Shown piece after piece: positions 18,701 to 27,287 of a DNA stretch of 64,000 nucleotides. The position numbers and the translations under genes are program-made. The notes below the pieces were generated by a model. That model saw only the letters and a program-made list of their open reading frames with translations. It was not told the origin of the DNA and ran no database searches. Source of the stretch: Oscillospiraceae bacterium (lineage in GTDB: Bacteria; Bacillota; Clostridia; Oscillospirales; Oscillospiraceae). Numbering within the stretch: position 1 is the first letter of the stretch; each line of letters opens with the position of its first letter. The DNA is taken from positions 1 to 64,000 of the forward strand of contig JAFYNQ010000004.1 of the NCBI GenBank assembly GCA_017548065.1. The letters run 5' to 3'.

Positions 18701-21700
18701 AATGCCGCCATCGATGAAGCCGCCCATCATGTTCAGGGTTGCTTCGCCAATGTAGATGTTCTGTGCGTGCTCGCGGGTAGCCTTACCACCCTTGATCTCG
18801 CCGCCGTACATATTCATAACAGCCTTGCCGGACAGGCTCAACATGCCGCCGGAAGAACCGGTCTGGCAATCCTCTGTCATCATCAGAGTACCGCCGTACA
18901 TATTGAACTCAATCTTCTCGCTGCCATAGCACATTGCCATAGCGCCGCCGCCACCGGCCAGACCGTAAGCAACAGCCTTACCGCCGCCGACAGTATCAAT
19001 CAGATTGAAGACACCCTCAAATCTCCACAGACGCTTGCAATCATCGCCGTTGCGGCCCTTACCCAGCAGGGTGTTGCCGTGCAGGTCGAGAGTGACCTCG
19101 CCCTGGATGGAGATCTGACCATAGCTCTGATAGTGTTCGGTTTCTGCGATATAGAAGTGTGCATCGTTGCCCTTAATGATGCCGGCGGAAACGCCGTCAT
19201 AAGGCAGCCAATCAACATTCTTCTCACAGATGGGGCAGTAGTAGTTCAGCAGACCTTCAATAACGACCTCGCCAATAGCCAGCTCATTATTTGCAGTCAC
19301 TGTAACTTCAGTTGCGGTTGCAGACTTGATGTAGCCGTCATCCACGTAAGCCTGTGCATTTACGCTGGGCTTGGTGAAGACGCCCTCAGCCTCAACAGTG
19401 ATGTCTGCGCCCTCGGTCAGTTCGCCCAGAGTTACCAGATCGCCGACCTGAATCTGCAGGTTCTCAACGACAGGTGCGCCGGACAGAGTCACAGTTGCGT
19501 CAGCCTTTGCAAAGACATCGCCCTTGATAGTACCGCCGTTCAGTTCCAGGTTACCGGAAGTGTGGATAGCGGAACCAGCGCCGGTGATGCAATCGTTACC
19601 ATTGAAGGTACCGCCGTAAATCTTGATGTTGCCGCCGCCGAAGATGACACCACCGTTTCTGGTCTTAGTAGTATCAGCCAGAGTGAAGGTACCGCCGTAG
19701 ATGTTCAGGTTGCCCTTTTCGACGTAGAACACACCGCCGTCGCCGGGAGCATCCTTACGGATAACGCCTTCGCCGGTAATCACGGAAGTGCCAACAGAAT
19801 CCTGAATGGTCAGGGTGCTGTAGGGATAGACATAGAATGCGCCGCTGGTAGAAGTGATCTTGTAACCGTTCAGGTCCAGAACCACATCAACACCGTCTGC
19901 AGCCTTATCGCTGGAGGAGCCGCCGATACGGTGGTTAGCAGAGATGGACTCGTCAGCCTTCAGGTAGAAGTGGCCGCTTTCCTTGGTGTAGGAACCGCTG
20001 CCGTAAGACCACTCAGCGAAGACAACCTCCTGCTGGCAGTGGTTACAGTAAATGGTCTTTGCACCGGGGATCTCGCCCTCCACAGCCAACTTGTTGTCAG
20101 CAGTGATCTCAATGGTTTTGCCGTTGTAAGAGGAGATGTAGCCGGCTGCAATGTAGTCAGCAAGATTCTCATTGCTTTCAGTGAAGACAGTCGCCTTCTC
20201 GGAATCATAGTGGGTAGTGACCTTGATGTCAGCACCCTCGGTCATTTCGCCGACGGTCAGCAGGACGTCCTTGTCAAGGTTCAGGTTTGCGACCTTGGGA
20301 GCGTCATAGACATCAACAGCCAGAGCCTTCTTGACAGTGAACTGGTCAGCGATTTCGCCGCCACACAGTTCAATGGCAGCTTCATTTGCGCCATCGAAGT
20401 ACACGTCACCATCAGTGACAGAGCCGCCTTCCATGTAGAAGTGACCTGCCAGGTAGATGTTTGCGCCGGTGGCAGCCTGACCGCCCTTGACCTCGCCGTC
20501 AATGATACCCAGAATGGGCAGCAGTGCAACGCCGGTGCCGTCATCATCAGCAGGAGCAACAACAGTGCCGTCAGACAGCTGTACGTAATTCTTCTTGGCC
20601 ACATTGATGTTACCGCCGTTGCCGGTAGCAACACCGTTTTCAACCACAGTGCCTGCGCCGATTGCGAAGACATTCTCTTCTACCTTGTTCTTGTACAGGT
20701 AGATGTTACCGCCGTTGTCAGCCTTACCATTGGAGATGGTAGAGCCTTCCACAGAGTAGATACCACCCTGGGAGTAGATGTTACCACCGGTAACAGACTC
20801 ACCGCCGGAAATCACGGAATCGGTGACAGACCAGATAGCAGCGTTGGACATGATGTTACCACCGAACTGGGAAGCAACGCCGTCCACGATGTTTGCCTTG
20901 TTCAGGACAACAATACCGGCAGATCCGCCGCCTGCGCCTGCGTAAGCATTGATGTTACCGCCACGGTGAGCCTTACCACCGGAAACGGTTGCATTTTCGA
21001 TATACAGAGTGCCGTTCAGCTTTGCGGTGTTCACCTTGTAGATGTTACCACCGTAAGACATATTGGTCAGAGACTTCTCCACGCCATTGTCGGTGTAGGT
21101 GAAGGTCTCACGAACTGCATGGCCGTCCTTAACAACACCGCCAAGGATGTTGACCATGGAGGACTCGGTCATGTAGATGTTACCGCCGTAAGCTTCCACA
21201 GCCTTGTAGGTAACAGTGCCGTTCTTTTCGGTAGCGCGGAGGATACCGTAAGCTCTACCGTTGGAGACCTCGCCGCCGTACATATTCAGGGTAGCGCCGC
21301 CGACCAGATAGAAGTTACCGCCTGCGCCGGGATCAGTATTCTGGTCTGCATAGGAAGCGCCGCCGGTAACAGTACCGCCGTACAGGTTGAAGACAGTCTT
21401 GCTGCCGCTTACATAGACGTTGCCGCCCAGACCGGCCTCATACTTGCCATCAACGTACTCCAGAGTACCGCCGTACATATTGACAACACCGCCGGCAGAC
21501 ATCATCATCAGACCGCCGTTGTAGCCGGTACCACCGTAAGAAACGACCTTACCGCCGCCTACGGAGTCCATGATGTTCAGGGTGTCGCCTTCTGCAACAC
21601 GGAACATACGGCCGCCTTCAGCACGGGTCAGAGTCTTACCGTTCAGGTCAAGACATACGGAAGTATCCTTGGTCTTGTTTGCGAAGGTGGTCTGTACCCA

Positions 21701-24460
21701 TGCAGTGATGTCTGCAGGTACGTACCAGTGGTCATGAGAAGCGCTGATGGAGGAGTTGCCGTCCATGGGCTTCCACTTGACTTCCTTCTTACAATGCTCA
21801 CAGTAGCCCACTTCACCCTTGACACGGGATGCACGAGCCTTGATGTAAACATAGCAATGTTCGGTCTTATCGGTATTCAGATAAGTACGAACAATATCGC
21901 CGACCTTGATTTCAGACTTCATACCGAAGCTGGAAGCAACGGGGCTGACGTCGTAAATCTTGCAATCGGAGGACAGCTTCATGGTCTCGGTCTTGCCGGA
22001 AGCTTCCACGGTAATGGTTCTGCCGTTGATGGCAATAACAGAAGCAGTGGTGTAACCATTGCCGCTGACGCCCAGCACGGAAGATGTGGAAACGAAGCCG
22101 ACGATCTCGTCACCCTTAACATTCAGGCCGAATGCGCCTGCGTAAGAGTCCATAGAGTTAGCAACCTTCTGCAGCTTGGTCTTGAAGGTCTTGCACTCGC
22201 CGTTAACGGCCAGAGTGTACCAGTAGTAGCCGTCAGCATCGGGGACACGCTTGGTGACCTTGTTGGTGCTATCGTACAGGATCTCGGTCTTCCAGTACAT
22301 ATCCTTAACGGCCTGACTACGGACGTAAACGACCTTAACCTCGCCGTAGATATCACAGAAGCAGGTCAGCATAGCATTCTTGGGAATGCTGTAGATACGC
22401 TCACCCTGATGGCTGTCATAAACAGCGCTGACGTTGTAGATCACACAGTCCTCTGCCATGACGAACTCAACGGTCTTGTTGGCATCAGAAGCATAGGTAC
22501 AGAAATACTTGCCTTCTGCCGTTACATACTGGAATCTGTAACCGGAAGCAACCTTGTTACCGCCGTAGGGGTAGCCTGCATCGTAAACAGCAGTGATAAC
22601 ACCGCCGCTGACGTCCAGACCGGTTGCGCCGATGGACAGGCCATCGATCTTGTCAACCAGCTTCTTGTCCTTGGTCTTCAGCTCCACCAGCTTGCCCTGA
22701 TGTGCCATGGTGAAGTGATACCAGCCATCCGCATCGGGTTCACGGGTGCTGGTCTTATTGGTCTTATCCCACAGGATCTCGGTGTTCCAGTACAGATGCT
22801 CACCACCGGCAGTACGCTTGGTGATGAAGGCCAGCAGGATCTCGCCGGTGGGCTGGCGGACAGCATAGACATGGTCACCGGGCTGAACGGTAGTGGCTTC
22901 GCCGTACTTGCCGTACTGAGAAACGTTCCAGACACGGGCATTGGCAGCCAGAACCATGTTGGACTCAGTGCCGCGCTTACCATAGGTCATCTTGGTGAAG
23001 ATACCGCCGGTAACAGCAGTGACAACACCGCCACGGGTAGCAGTGGTATAACCGGTCAGAGTCTGCTCATCGTATGCGTACTCGACAATGTTGCCGGGCA
23101 GCACCTTCAGACCCATGATCTTTGCGGTGATGCTATCCATGTAGGACATGGTTTCCTTGTCCTTAACATAGTAGATCTCCTTCTTGTCAGAGCCTTCCTT
23201 GTACAGCTCAATCTCGTAGTAACCGCTTGCGCCGATCTCACGAGTGGTCTCCTTCTTGGTGGAGTTGTACTTACGGGTGGGGCTCCAGTATGCGGGGCTG
23301 TCCACCAGACGCTCTGCAACGTAAACCAGGACTACCTCGCCGGTGGTGTTGGTCCACACGGTGACACGGTCGCCCATCTGCAGGCTGTCAATCTGCTGAC
23401 CGCCACGGCCTTCACGCTTTGCCTTAACGCCAGCCTCGTAGATAATGGTACCTTCGGGGATGGTGCCGGTCCATACGGAGCCGTCATTGGTGGTCAGTCT
23501 CTGAATGGTGTAAGTATCGCCATCGATCTCCACGACATCCCAGCAGTCAGCGACCATGATGCCCTGAATACCGATTGCGGAGGCATACTGCTCAATGATG
23601 TAGCCTTCCTCGTCAAAAGTAAAGCCGAAGTGGCACTTCCAACGAGAGATGGAGTCGATCTTGGTAGCGATTGCCTTATCCTTGGTCTTCAGTTCTACCA
23701 CTTCGCCTTCGCAGAAGAAGGGAATGGTGTACGCACCGTTCTCGTCGGGTTCGCGAGTGGTGGTCTTATTGGTAGAATCATAGAACTGGTCTGCACGCCA
23801 GTAGACCTTGGATTCCTTGGAATGGCTGTTCACGTAAACGTGAGTCACCTGATCCAGGTCGTTGGCATAAATCACCAAAGTGTCCATTGCTTTCAGGTCA
23901 TCAGTGGTGATCTTCTGACCGGGCACCTCTGCCTGAGGCGTCACGTCATAGATCTCAGTGATGCCCTCTTCCAGCTTCACGTTGATGTTCATACCGTTCA
24001 TGGCCACAGAAGTGTTAGCCACGATCTTGGTTGCAGTTGCGGACTTAACGTAAGCATTCTTGTTGACTTCCTTTGCGATGTCCTTCGGGTTGATGACATC
24101 AACAACAGTACCATCAGAATCCTTAACCAGGCCCATTGCATCCATGGTGTCGATGTAGTTGATCAGCTGCTTGTCGGCAACTGCGTATTCTACGATCTCA
24201 CCATTGTAAGCAAAACGGACTTTGAAAACACCGTCTTCGCCGGGCTCACGAGTAGAGAGGCCGGATTCAGAATTTTCGGTGTAGGTCTTTCTGTCAATGT
24301 TCCAGTACAGTTCAGCACGACCGCCCTGAGGGCCGGTCTCACCTTCACCGCCGCCCAGCACAAGTGCCACAACGACACCTGCAACAGCCAGCAGCGCTAC
24401 TGCAGCAATGACAAGCCAGAGCCAAAGCTTACTTTTTTTCTTGCCGGTTTCTTGCTTCAT
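15791..24460 (-). CDS. Giant membrane-anchored modular surface protein (2,889 aa)
   Basis: Starts at the ATG at 24460, 8 nt after GAAAGGGG. The N-terminus is a signal anchor: KKKSK, then a hydrophobic stretch (residues about 12-36), putting the rest outside the cell. Residues about 45-885 hold five copies of a repeat of about 160 residues that begins with YW, contains TTREPDxxGxY and ends near YDVS...GDxV...YV. From about 885 on, six CxxC modules occur (near residues 887, 1472, 1740, 2040, 2320 and 2653: CEHC, CNHC, CPIC, CPVC, CPAC, CPHC). Each is followed by an HxYL-like strand, an LDLNG strand and beta-helix turns of the NMYGGT type. No enzyme or sortase motif is seen. It may be a long adhesin or wall-spanning scaffold, but its function is unknown. 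The opposite strand is also open over most of its length, but only as a codon-usage artefact. Confidence 0.9.
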   Translation of the reverse strand: MKQETGKKKSKLWLWLVIAAVALLAVAGVVVALVLGGGEGETGPQGGRAELYWNIDRKTYTENSESGLSTREPGEDGVFKVRFAYNGEIVEYAVADKQLINYIDTMDAMGLVKDSDGTVVDVINPKDIAKEVNKNAYVKSATATKIVANTSVAMNGMNINVKLEEGITEIYDVTPQAEVPGQKITTDDLKAMDTLVIYANDLDQVTHVYVNSHSKESKVYWRADQFYDSTNKTTTREPDENGAYTIPFFCEGEVVELKTKDKAIATKIDSISRWKCHFGFTFDEEGYIIEQYASAIGIQGIMVADCWDVVEIDGDTYTIQRLTTNDGSVWTGTIPEGTIIYEAGVKAKREGRGGQQIDSLQMGDRVTVWTNTTGEVVLVYVAERLVDSPAYWSPTRKYNSTKKETTREIGASGYYEIELYKEGSDKKEIYYVKDKETMSYMDSITAKIMGLKVLPGNIVEYAYDEQTLTGYTTATRGGVVTAVTGGIFTKMTYGKRGTESNMVLAANARVWNVSQYGKYGEATTVQPGDHVYAVRQPTGEILLAFITKRTAGGEHLYWNTEILWDKTNKTSTREPDADGWYHFTMAHQGKLVELKTKDKKLVDKIDGLSIGATGLDVSGGVITAVYDAGYPYGGNKVASGYRFQYVTAEGKYFCTYASDANKTVEFVMAEDCVIYNVSAVYDSHQGERIYSIPKNAMLTCFCDIYGEVKVVYVRSQAVKDMYWKTEILYDSTNKVTKRVPDADGYYWYTLAVNGECKTFKTKLQKVANSMDSYAGAFGLNVKGDEIVGFVSTSSVLGVSGNGYTTASVIAINGRTITVEASGKTETMKLSSDCKIYDVSPVASSFGMKSEIKVGDIVRTYLNTDKTEHCYVYIKARASRVKGEVGYCEHCKKEVKWKPMDGNSSISASHDHWYVPADITAWVQTTFANKTKDTSVCLDLNGKTLTRAEGGRMFRVAEGDTLNIMDSVGGGKVVSYGGTGYNGGLMMMSAGGVVNMYGGTLEYVDGKYEAGLGGNVYVSGSKTVFNLYGGTVTGGASYADQNTDPGAGGNFYLVGGATLNMYGGEVSNGRAYGILRATEKNGTVTYKAVEAYGGNIYMTESSMVNILGGVVKDGHAVRETFTYTDNGVEKSLTNMSYGGNIYKVNTAKLNGTLYIENATVSGGKAHRGGNINAYAGAGGGSAGIVVLNKANIVDGVASQFGGNIMSNAAIWSVTDSVISGGESVTGGNIYSQGGIYSVEGSTISNGKADNGGNIYLYKNKVEENVFAIGAGTVVENGVATGNGGNINVAKKNYVQLSDGTVVAPADDDGTGVALLPILGIIDGEVKGGQAATGANIYLAGHFYMEGGSVTDGDVYFDGANEAAIELCGGEIADQFTVKKALAVDVYDAPKVANLNLDKDVLLTVGEMTEGADIKVTTHYDSEKATVFTESNENLADYIAAGYISSYNGKTIEITADNKLAVEGEIPGAKTIYCNHCQQEVVFAEWSYGSGSYTKESGHFYLKADESISANHRIGGSSSDKAADGVDVVLDLNGYKITSTSGAFYVYPYSTLTIQDSVGTSVITGEGVIRKDAPGDGGVFYVEKGNLNIYGGTFTLADTTKTRNGGVIFGGGNIKIYGGTFNGNDCITGAGSAIHTSGNLELNGGTIKGDVFAKADATVTLSGAPVVENLQIQVGDLVTLGELTEGADITVEAEGVFTKPSVNAQAYVDDGYIKSATATEVTVTANNELAIGEVVIEGLLNYYCPICEKNVDWLPYDGVSAGIIKGNDAHFYIAETEHYQSYGQISIQGEVTLDLHGNTLLGKGRNGDDCKRLWRFEGVFNLIDTVGGGKAVAYGLAGGGGAMAMCYGSEKIEFNMYGGTLMMTEDCQTGSSGGMLSLSGKAVMNMYGGEIKGGKATREHAQNIYIGEATLNMMGGFIDGGIEVSTSAVAVNLSGAAKISNTNGGLWIAKDKLIGLDAFETGAEVYVSVDETAFITGALNNANDFLAYVKPALTGWTVENRNGALIVTDGNEPAEPFDPNKVAEKAAAMDFSGADAEGKVVAKCPVCEEEVEWNVLPANTSGSSMATVESGHYYLSADVDYTQNNGLYSFVSKQICLNLNGQDMVSTKRVFYTEKNDTVLNIMGQGTVTSPGEVSGTTIRGGLDMTSNTNLYGGTYISTVADHPAVENRKSSSGEATISVYAGTTITNAEGGIAVNLKSKGALAIYGGTINGKVVDAGTTGITVSGAPVINALDLTNGAKITVGELTNGANITVLANAVFTNDFANAKAYLEAGYFVSGDDEYKLVAVDNTLSAAVAMDPDAVYEAAKAMDFTAGGTVTAQCPACGVDHDWVALPAPSGSSANQLAAGAYYVAEDLEVTKFWYIADKTAGKVCINLNGKNITSATDRLFYAENKSNTLNIMGDGVLTGLAKWPNSANTNYIGVLDACTTVNLYGGTWRSGSQYPIIANRGSGAHSIVSIYGGTEIIRTAEDVAGLNVYISDGATVNMYGGIISGGTAIEHPTLGVGTVGGNVQLKASVADKNYAYSCTFNLYGGIVENGTSVGKGGNIAAVGNDLTNPKALVNLYGGTVANGGVIAIGANAAVTVSGDAVVDYIETEGANLINVGELEDGADIVVAAQESVVFTNAVTGDVAKYFRGNTNRMAGYTLNDAVAIANICPHCGKTFAEIEWTEIGEIGENNKFTASGHYKLTQDVTNTKSNIFTFDEATKGNGIDVVLDTCGFNVTSVGRGIYLNKYNTMTVFDSVGGTEITSISKTEALGGSGIYVHTGAVLNFYDATVIGSPDAHGNGNVISVYGDSAVVNIYSGAFYGHDDTGKSGKTGGVVYNRAGTLNIYGGYFNAAELAADGKGDCIYNNKNLNIYGGEFAGEIYTESGATTNVADDLDITDLLVNG

Positions 24461-24484
24461 GGTATATCCCCTTTCTTTGTTGAC

Positions 24485-24528
24485 AGGGTACTGCAACCGG
24501 ACACCCGATTTCCGGAGACAGTTACCCT
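24485..24528 (-). promoter_or_regulatory. Hairpin in the 5' leader of giant surface gene 2
   Basis: On the minus strand AGGGTAACTG pairs with CAGTACCCT (one bulged base), enclosing a second stem CCGGA / TCCGG. It ends about 25 nt before the ATG. Its role is unknown. Confidence 0.4.
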
Positions 24529-24545
24529 TATACATTGTCCATTCT

Positions 24546-24574
24546 ATTTTACTATATCAATTGCCATTTGACAA
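24546..24574 (-). promoter_or_regulatory. Promoter of giant surface gene 2
   Basis: TTGTCA (24569-24574), a 17-nt spacer and TAAAAT (24546-24551) on the minus strand, giving a leader of about 80 nt. Confidence 0.6.
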
Positions 24575-24710
24575 CTGTTATTTCTTCCAAAATACAAAAA
24601 AATTTTTAAGCACTTTGACCAATCCACAGAAATTGGGCGTAACCGATTCAATTTACGTTTTATAGGAGATCTGAGAAATGCGTGCGCCGGGGCTGCACAT
24701 GAAATTTGAA

Positions 24711-24739
24711 TTTACTTTTCCTTCGTTTTATGATATAGT
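24711..24739 (+). promoter_or_regulatory. Promoter of the membrane redox operon
   Basis: TTTACT (24711-24716), a 17-nt spacer and TATAGT (24734-24739), then AAAGGAGGT just before the start codon. Confidence 0.6.
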
Positions 24740-24766
24740 ACAGTGGATATAAAAGGAGGTATGTGT

Positions 24767-25531
24767 ATGACCGAGAAAATCAAGAAAAACATACATATTA
24801 TATATAGTATCGTTTTGAGTATTATGCTGGCGGTGGCCGGTATCTGTTTGATCGTGGCTTGCGTGGGAATTTACAACTCCGGCAGCCGTCCCTTCACACC
24901 GGAATCTGTGGCAGCGGCGTTTACCACCATTGCCCTTCCTGTATATATTTGTCTTGGACTGTTGCTGGGAGGCATCGTTCTGGATGTTGCATTCCCCTTC
25001 CCTTCCAAAAAACGTACCCCCGTCCGTCAGGACGCTGCGCAGCTGGCAAAGCTTCACCGAAAGCTGGATATGACCACCGCCCCCCAGGCGCAGGCAATCC
25101 GCAAGGAGCAGCGCAAGCGAAAGACACTGCAGGCTCTTAATTTTGCACTGCTGGCACTGGGCAGCATCGCTTTTCTGATTTACGGCGCTAACCCCCACAA
25201 TTTCCATCAATCGGAGATCAACATTTCCATGGTAAAGGCTATGTATGTGCTTCTGCCCTGCATGGCTGTTCCCTTCGGTTTCAGCGTGTATGCCGCATTT
25301 GCCTGCCGCAGTTCTGTTAAAAAAGAAACCGCACTGGTAAAGGAAGCCATCGCAGGCGGCAACACTGCCACCTCACCTGCCCCCACAGCAAAGCAATCCC
25401 TTCCCTGGCTGCGGTATGCGCTGCTGGTGGTGGCTGTGAGCATTCTGGTCTACGGCTACTTTGCAGGCGGCACCAACGATGTGCTGACAAAGGCCATTAA
25501 CATCTGCACCGAGTGCGTAGGATTGGGGTGA
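24767..25531 (+). CDS. Five-TM membrane protein ending in a CD1871A-like CxxC tail
   Basis: 254 residues from the ATG at 24767, 7 nt after GGAGG. Predicted TM segments lie at about 9-33, 52-72, 127-145, 161-185 and 222-240, with a basic cytoplasmic loop (about 80-125). The last 20 residues, GGTNDVLTKAINICTECVGL, resemble the short CD1871A-family CxxC proteins. From memory of that family, those are usually separate small proteins encoded next to a polyferredoxin gene. Here the CxxC tail is fused to a larger membrane protein and the polyferredoxin gene follows after 5 nt. It probably passes electrons or thiols to the downstream ferredoxin/thioredoxin protein. Confidence 0.7.
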   Translation: MTEKIKKNIHIIYSIVLSIMLAVAGICLIVACVGIYNSGSRPFTPESVAAAFTTIALPVYICLGLLLGGIVLDVAFPFPSKKRTPVRQDAAQLAKLHRKLDMTTAPQAQAIRKEQRKRKTLQALNFALLALGSIAFLIYGANPHNFHQSEINISMVKAMYVLLPCMAVPFGFSVYAAFACRSSVKKETALVKEAIAGGNTATSPAPTAKQSLPWLRYALLVVAVSILVYGYFAGGTNDVLTKAINICTECVGLG

Positions 25532-25536
25532 TAGAC

Positions 25537-27015
25537 ATGCTGGAAAAAATCAAAAAGTGGCTTCCCTCCAAGCGGAAGCTGATGCAGCTTTATTTTGCGC
25601 TGCTTTTTAATGCCAACCTGAAGGGCTTCATCACCGGCAATATCTATCAGGGTCCCACAAAGAACATTTGCGTTCCCGGCATCAACTGCTACTCCTGCCC
25701 CGGTGCCGTCGGCGCTTGTCCCCTTGGCTCTCTGCAGGGCTCCTTCAGCGCCCATCACAGCACCATCTACTATGTAGGTGGCATCCTGCTGCTGTATGCG
25801 CTGATGTTCGGCCGCATGATCTGTGGCTGGCTGTGCCCCTTCGGTCTCATTCAGGAGCTGTTTTACAAGGTTAAAACGCCCAAGCTGAAGAAAAGTCCCG
25901 TAACCCGGATCCTCTCCTATTTAAAATATGTGATTCTGGTATTCTTCGTTTATATCGTTCCCATTATGTACGCATTCCGGGACACTCCGCTGCCCACCTT
26001 CTGTAAGTACATCTGCCCCGCAGGCACGCTGGAAGGCGGCATCGGGCTTCTGTCCAACGCCGTTAACGAAAGCTATTTCTCCATGCTGGGCCCGCTGTTC
26101 ACCTGGAAATTCCTGCTGCTGGTCAGCATCATGGTGGGCTGCTGCTTTGTGTTCCGTCTCTTCTGCCGTTTCATCTGTCCCTTGGGTGCGCTGTATGGTC
26201 TGTTTAACAAGCTGTCCTTCTTCGGCATCCAGGTAGACAAGAGCAAATGCACCGACTGCGGTCTGTGCCACGGACACTGCAAGGTGGATATCAAGCACCC
26301 CGGTGACCAGGAGTGCATCAGCTGCGGCTCCTGCGTAAAGGTCTGCCCCACCAAAGCAATTTCCTGGAAAGGCCCCAAGATCCTGCTGAAGGCAAACGAA
26401 ACCATGACCGGCGACGACCCCAAGACAAAGAAGCGCCGTTTCGTCACGCGTCTTATCAGCTGCATTCTCATGCTTGCCGTGCTTCTGGGCGCCATCGGTT
26501 ACTACTGGGCGCAGGAGGATGTGACCAACCCCGACCCCGGCATCATTACCGCCGACCGTGGCAACCAGGAAGGCGATCTGTGTTACAACTATGAGCTTCC
26601 CATTGTCACCGGCAACGGCGATACCGGCGAAACCTTTGATCCCACAGCCACCGGCAAGATCATGATCATCAATTTCTGGGGTACCTGGTGCACCCCCTGC
26701 GTCAACGAGCTTCCCTATTTTGAAGCCATTTCCAAGGACTATGAGGACACCGTTTCTGTGGTGGCCATTCACTCCAGCATTTCCAAGGAGACCTCTCCTG
26801 CTTACATTGCAGAGCATTACCCCGACTCTCCCATGATCTTCTCCTGGGACGGCGGTGAGGGCTTCAGCGGCGAGTATTACACCGCCCTGGGCGGCAGAGG
26901 CACTTACCCCTACACCGTGATCCTGGACGAAAACGGTGTGATTCAGAAGATCTTCGTCTCTTCCGTCACCTATGATGATTTGAAGGGCGTTGTGGAATCC
27001 ATCCTGGCAAATTGA
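25537..27015 (+). CDS. Membrane polyferredoxin (NapH-like) fused to TlpA-type thioredoxin
   Basis: 493 residues; ATG at 25537 preceded by GGGGTGA. The N-terminal half has several TM segments and NapH/CcoG-type Cys motifs: CYSCPGAVGACPLG, CGWLCPFG, CKYICPAG and CRFICPLG. It is followed by two ferredoxin 4Fe-4S motifs (CTDCGLCHGHC and CISCGSCVKVCP). After one more TM segment comes a periplasm-facing TlpA/ResA-like thioredoxin domain with WCTPC (Cys385, Cys388), a cis-Pro in TYPYTVI, and a full alpha/beta fold. The gene probably couples cytoplasmic electrons through the Fe-S chain to thiol reduction or repair outside the membrane. It forms an operon with the CxxC membrane protein and ends at a strong terminator. 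Confidence 0.9.
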   Translation: MLEKIKKWLPSKRKLMQLYFALLFNANLKGFITGNIYQGPTKNICVPGINCYSCPGAVGACPLGSLQGSFSAHHSTIYYVGGILLLYALMFGRMICGWLCPFGLIQELFYKVKTPKLKKSPVTRILSYLKYVILVFFVYIVPIMYAFRDTPLPTFCKYICPAGTLEGGIGLLSNAVNESYFSMLGPLFTWKFLLLVSIMVGCCFVFRLFCRFICPLGALYGLFNKLSFFGIQVDKSKCTDCGLCHGHCKVDIKHPGDQECISCGSCVKVCPTKAISWKGPKILLKANETMTGDDPKTKKRRFVTRLISCILMLAVLLGAIGYYWAQEDVTNPDPGIITADRGNQEGDLCYNYELPIVTGNGDTGETFDPTATGKIMIINFWGTWCTPCVNELPYFEAISKDYEDTVSVVAIHSSISKETSPAYIAEHYPDSPMIFSWDGGEGFSGEYYTALGGRGTYPYTVILDENGVIQKIFVSSVTYDDLKGVVESILAN

Positions 27016-27029
27016 AGCAAACAGCAAAG

Positions 27030-27066
27030 CACCGCTCTCCGAGGGATTGGAGAGCGGTGTTTTTTG
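27030..27066 (+). terminator. Terminator of the redox operon
   Basis: An 11-bp stem CACCGCTCTCC / GGAGAGCGGTG followed by TTTTTTT. Confidence 0.92.
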
Positions 27067-27149
27067 TGCGGTTGGGTTGTGGCGGTGAGAATTTCAAAGA
27101 CTTCAAAAAGGCTTCAACGCCGCAGTAATTGATAGTCTTTTCCCCGCAT

Positions 27150-27200
27150 TCCTCATCCGACCCGACTTTGTCGTGCCACCTTCCCCCCGGGGAAGGCTTG
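27150..27200. repeat. Degenerate intergenic CTCATCCGAC...CCTTCCCCC repeat
   Basis: The segment CTCATCCGACCCGACTTTGTCG ... CCTTCCCCCCGGGGAAGG contains a GACTTTGTC mini-hairpin and a CCTTCCCC / GGGGAAGG palindrome. This looks like the short interspersed repeats common in gut Firmicutes. Nothing coding is visible in 27067-27287. Confidence 0.4.
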
Positions 27201-27233
27201 TTACGAAGCGCCGGCACAAGCATCCAAACACGC

Positions 27234-27266
27234 AAAAAGACCCGGGGCAGGAAATCCTGCCCCGGG
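27234..27266 (-). terminator. Terminator of giant surface gene 3
   Basis: A 12-bp stem CCCGGGGCAGGA / TCCTGCCCCGGG with a U-run on the minus strand. The stem is identical to that after the paralogue ending at 15791; only the loop differs. Confidence 0.9.
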
Positions 27267-27287
27267 TTTGGTTATGGTTTTGATTTA

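Noticed and set aside
15800..24400. Repetitive ACCGCCG-rich DNA as tandem repeats or CRISPR
   Set aside because: The periodic ACCGCCGTA strings are the antisense of Tyr-Gly-Gly codons in beta-helix turns, at irregular spacing and without constant repeats or spacers.
17105..24571. 2,488-codon open frame on the plus strand opposite a giant gene
   Set aside because: It is codon-aligned with the sense frame, has no ribosome site or plausible domain, and is Cys/His/Gln-rich as expected of antisense. The sense protein has an anchor, repeats, promoter and terminator.
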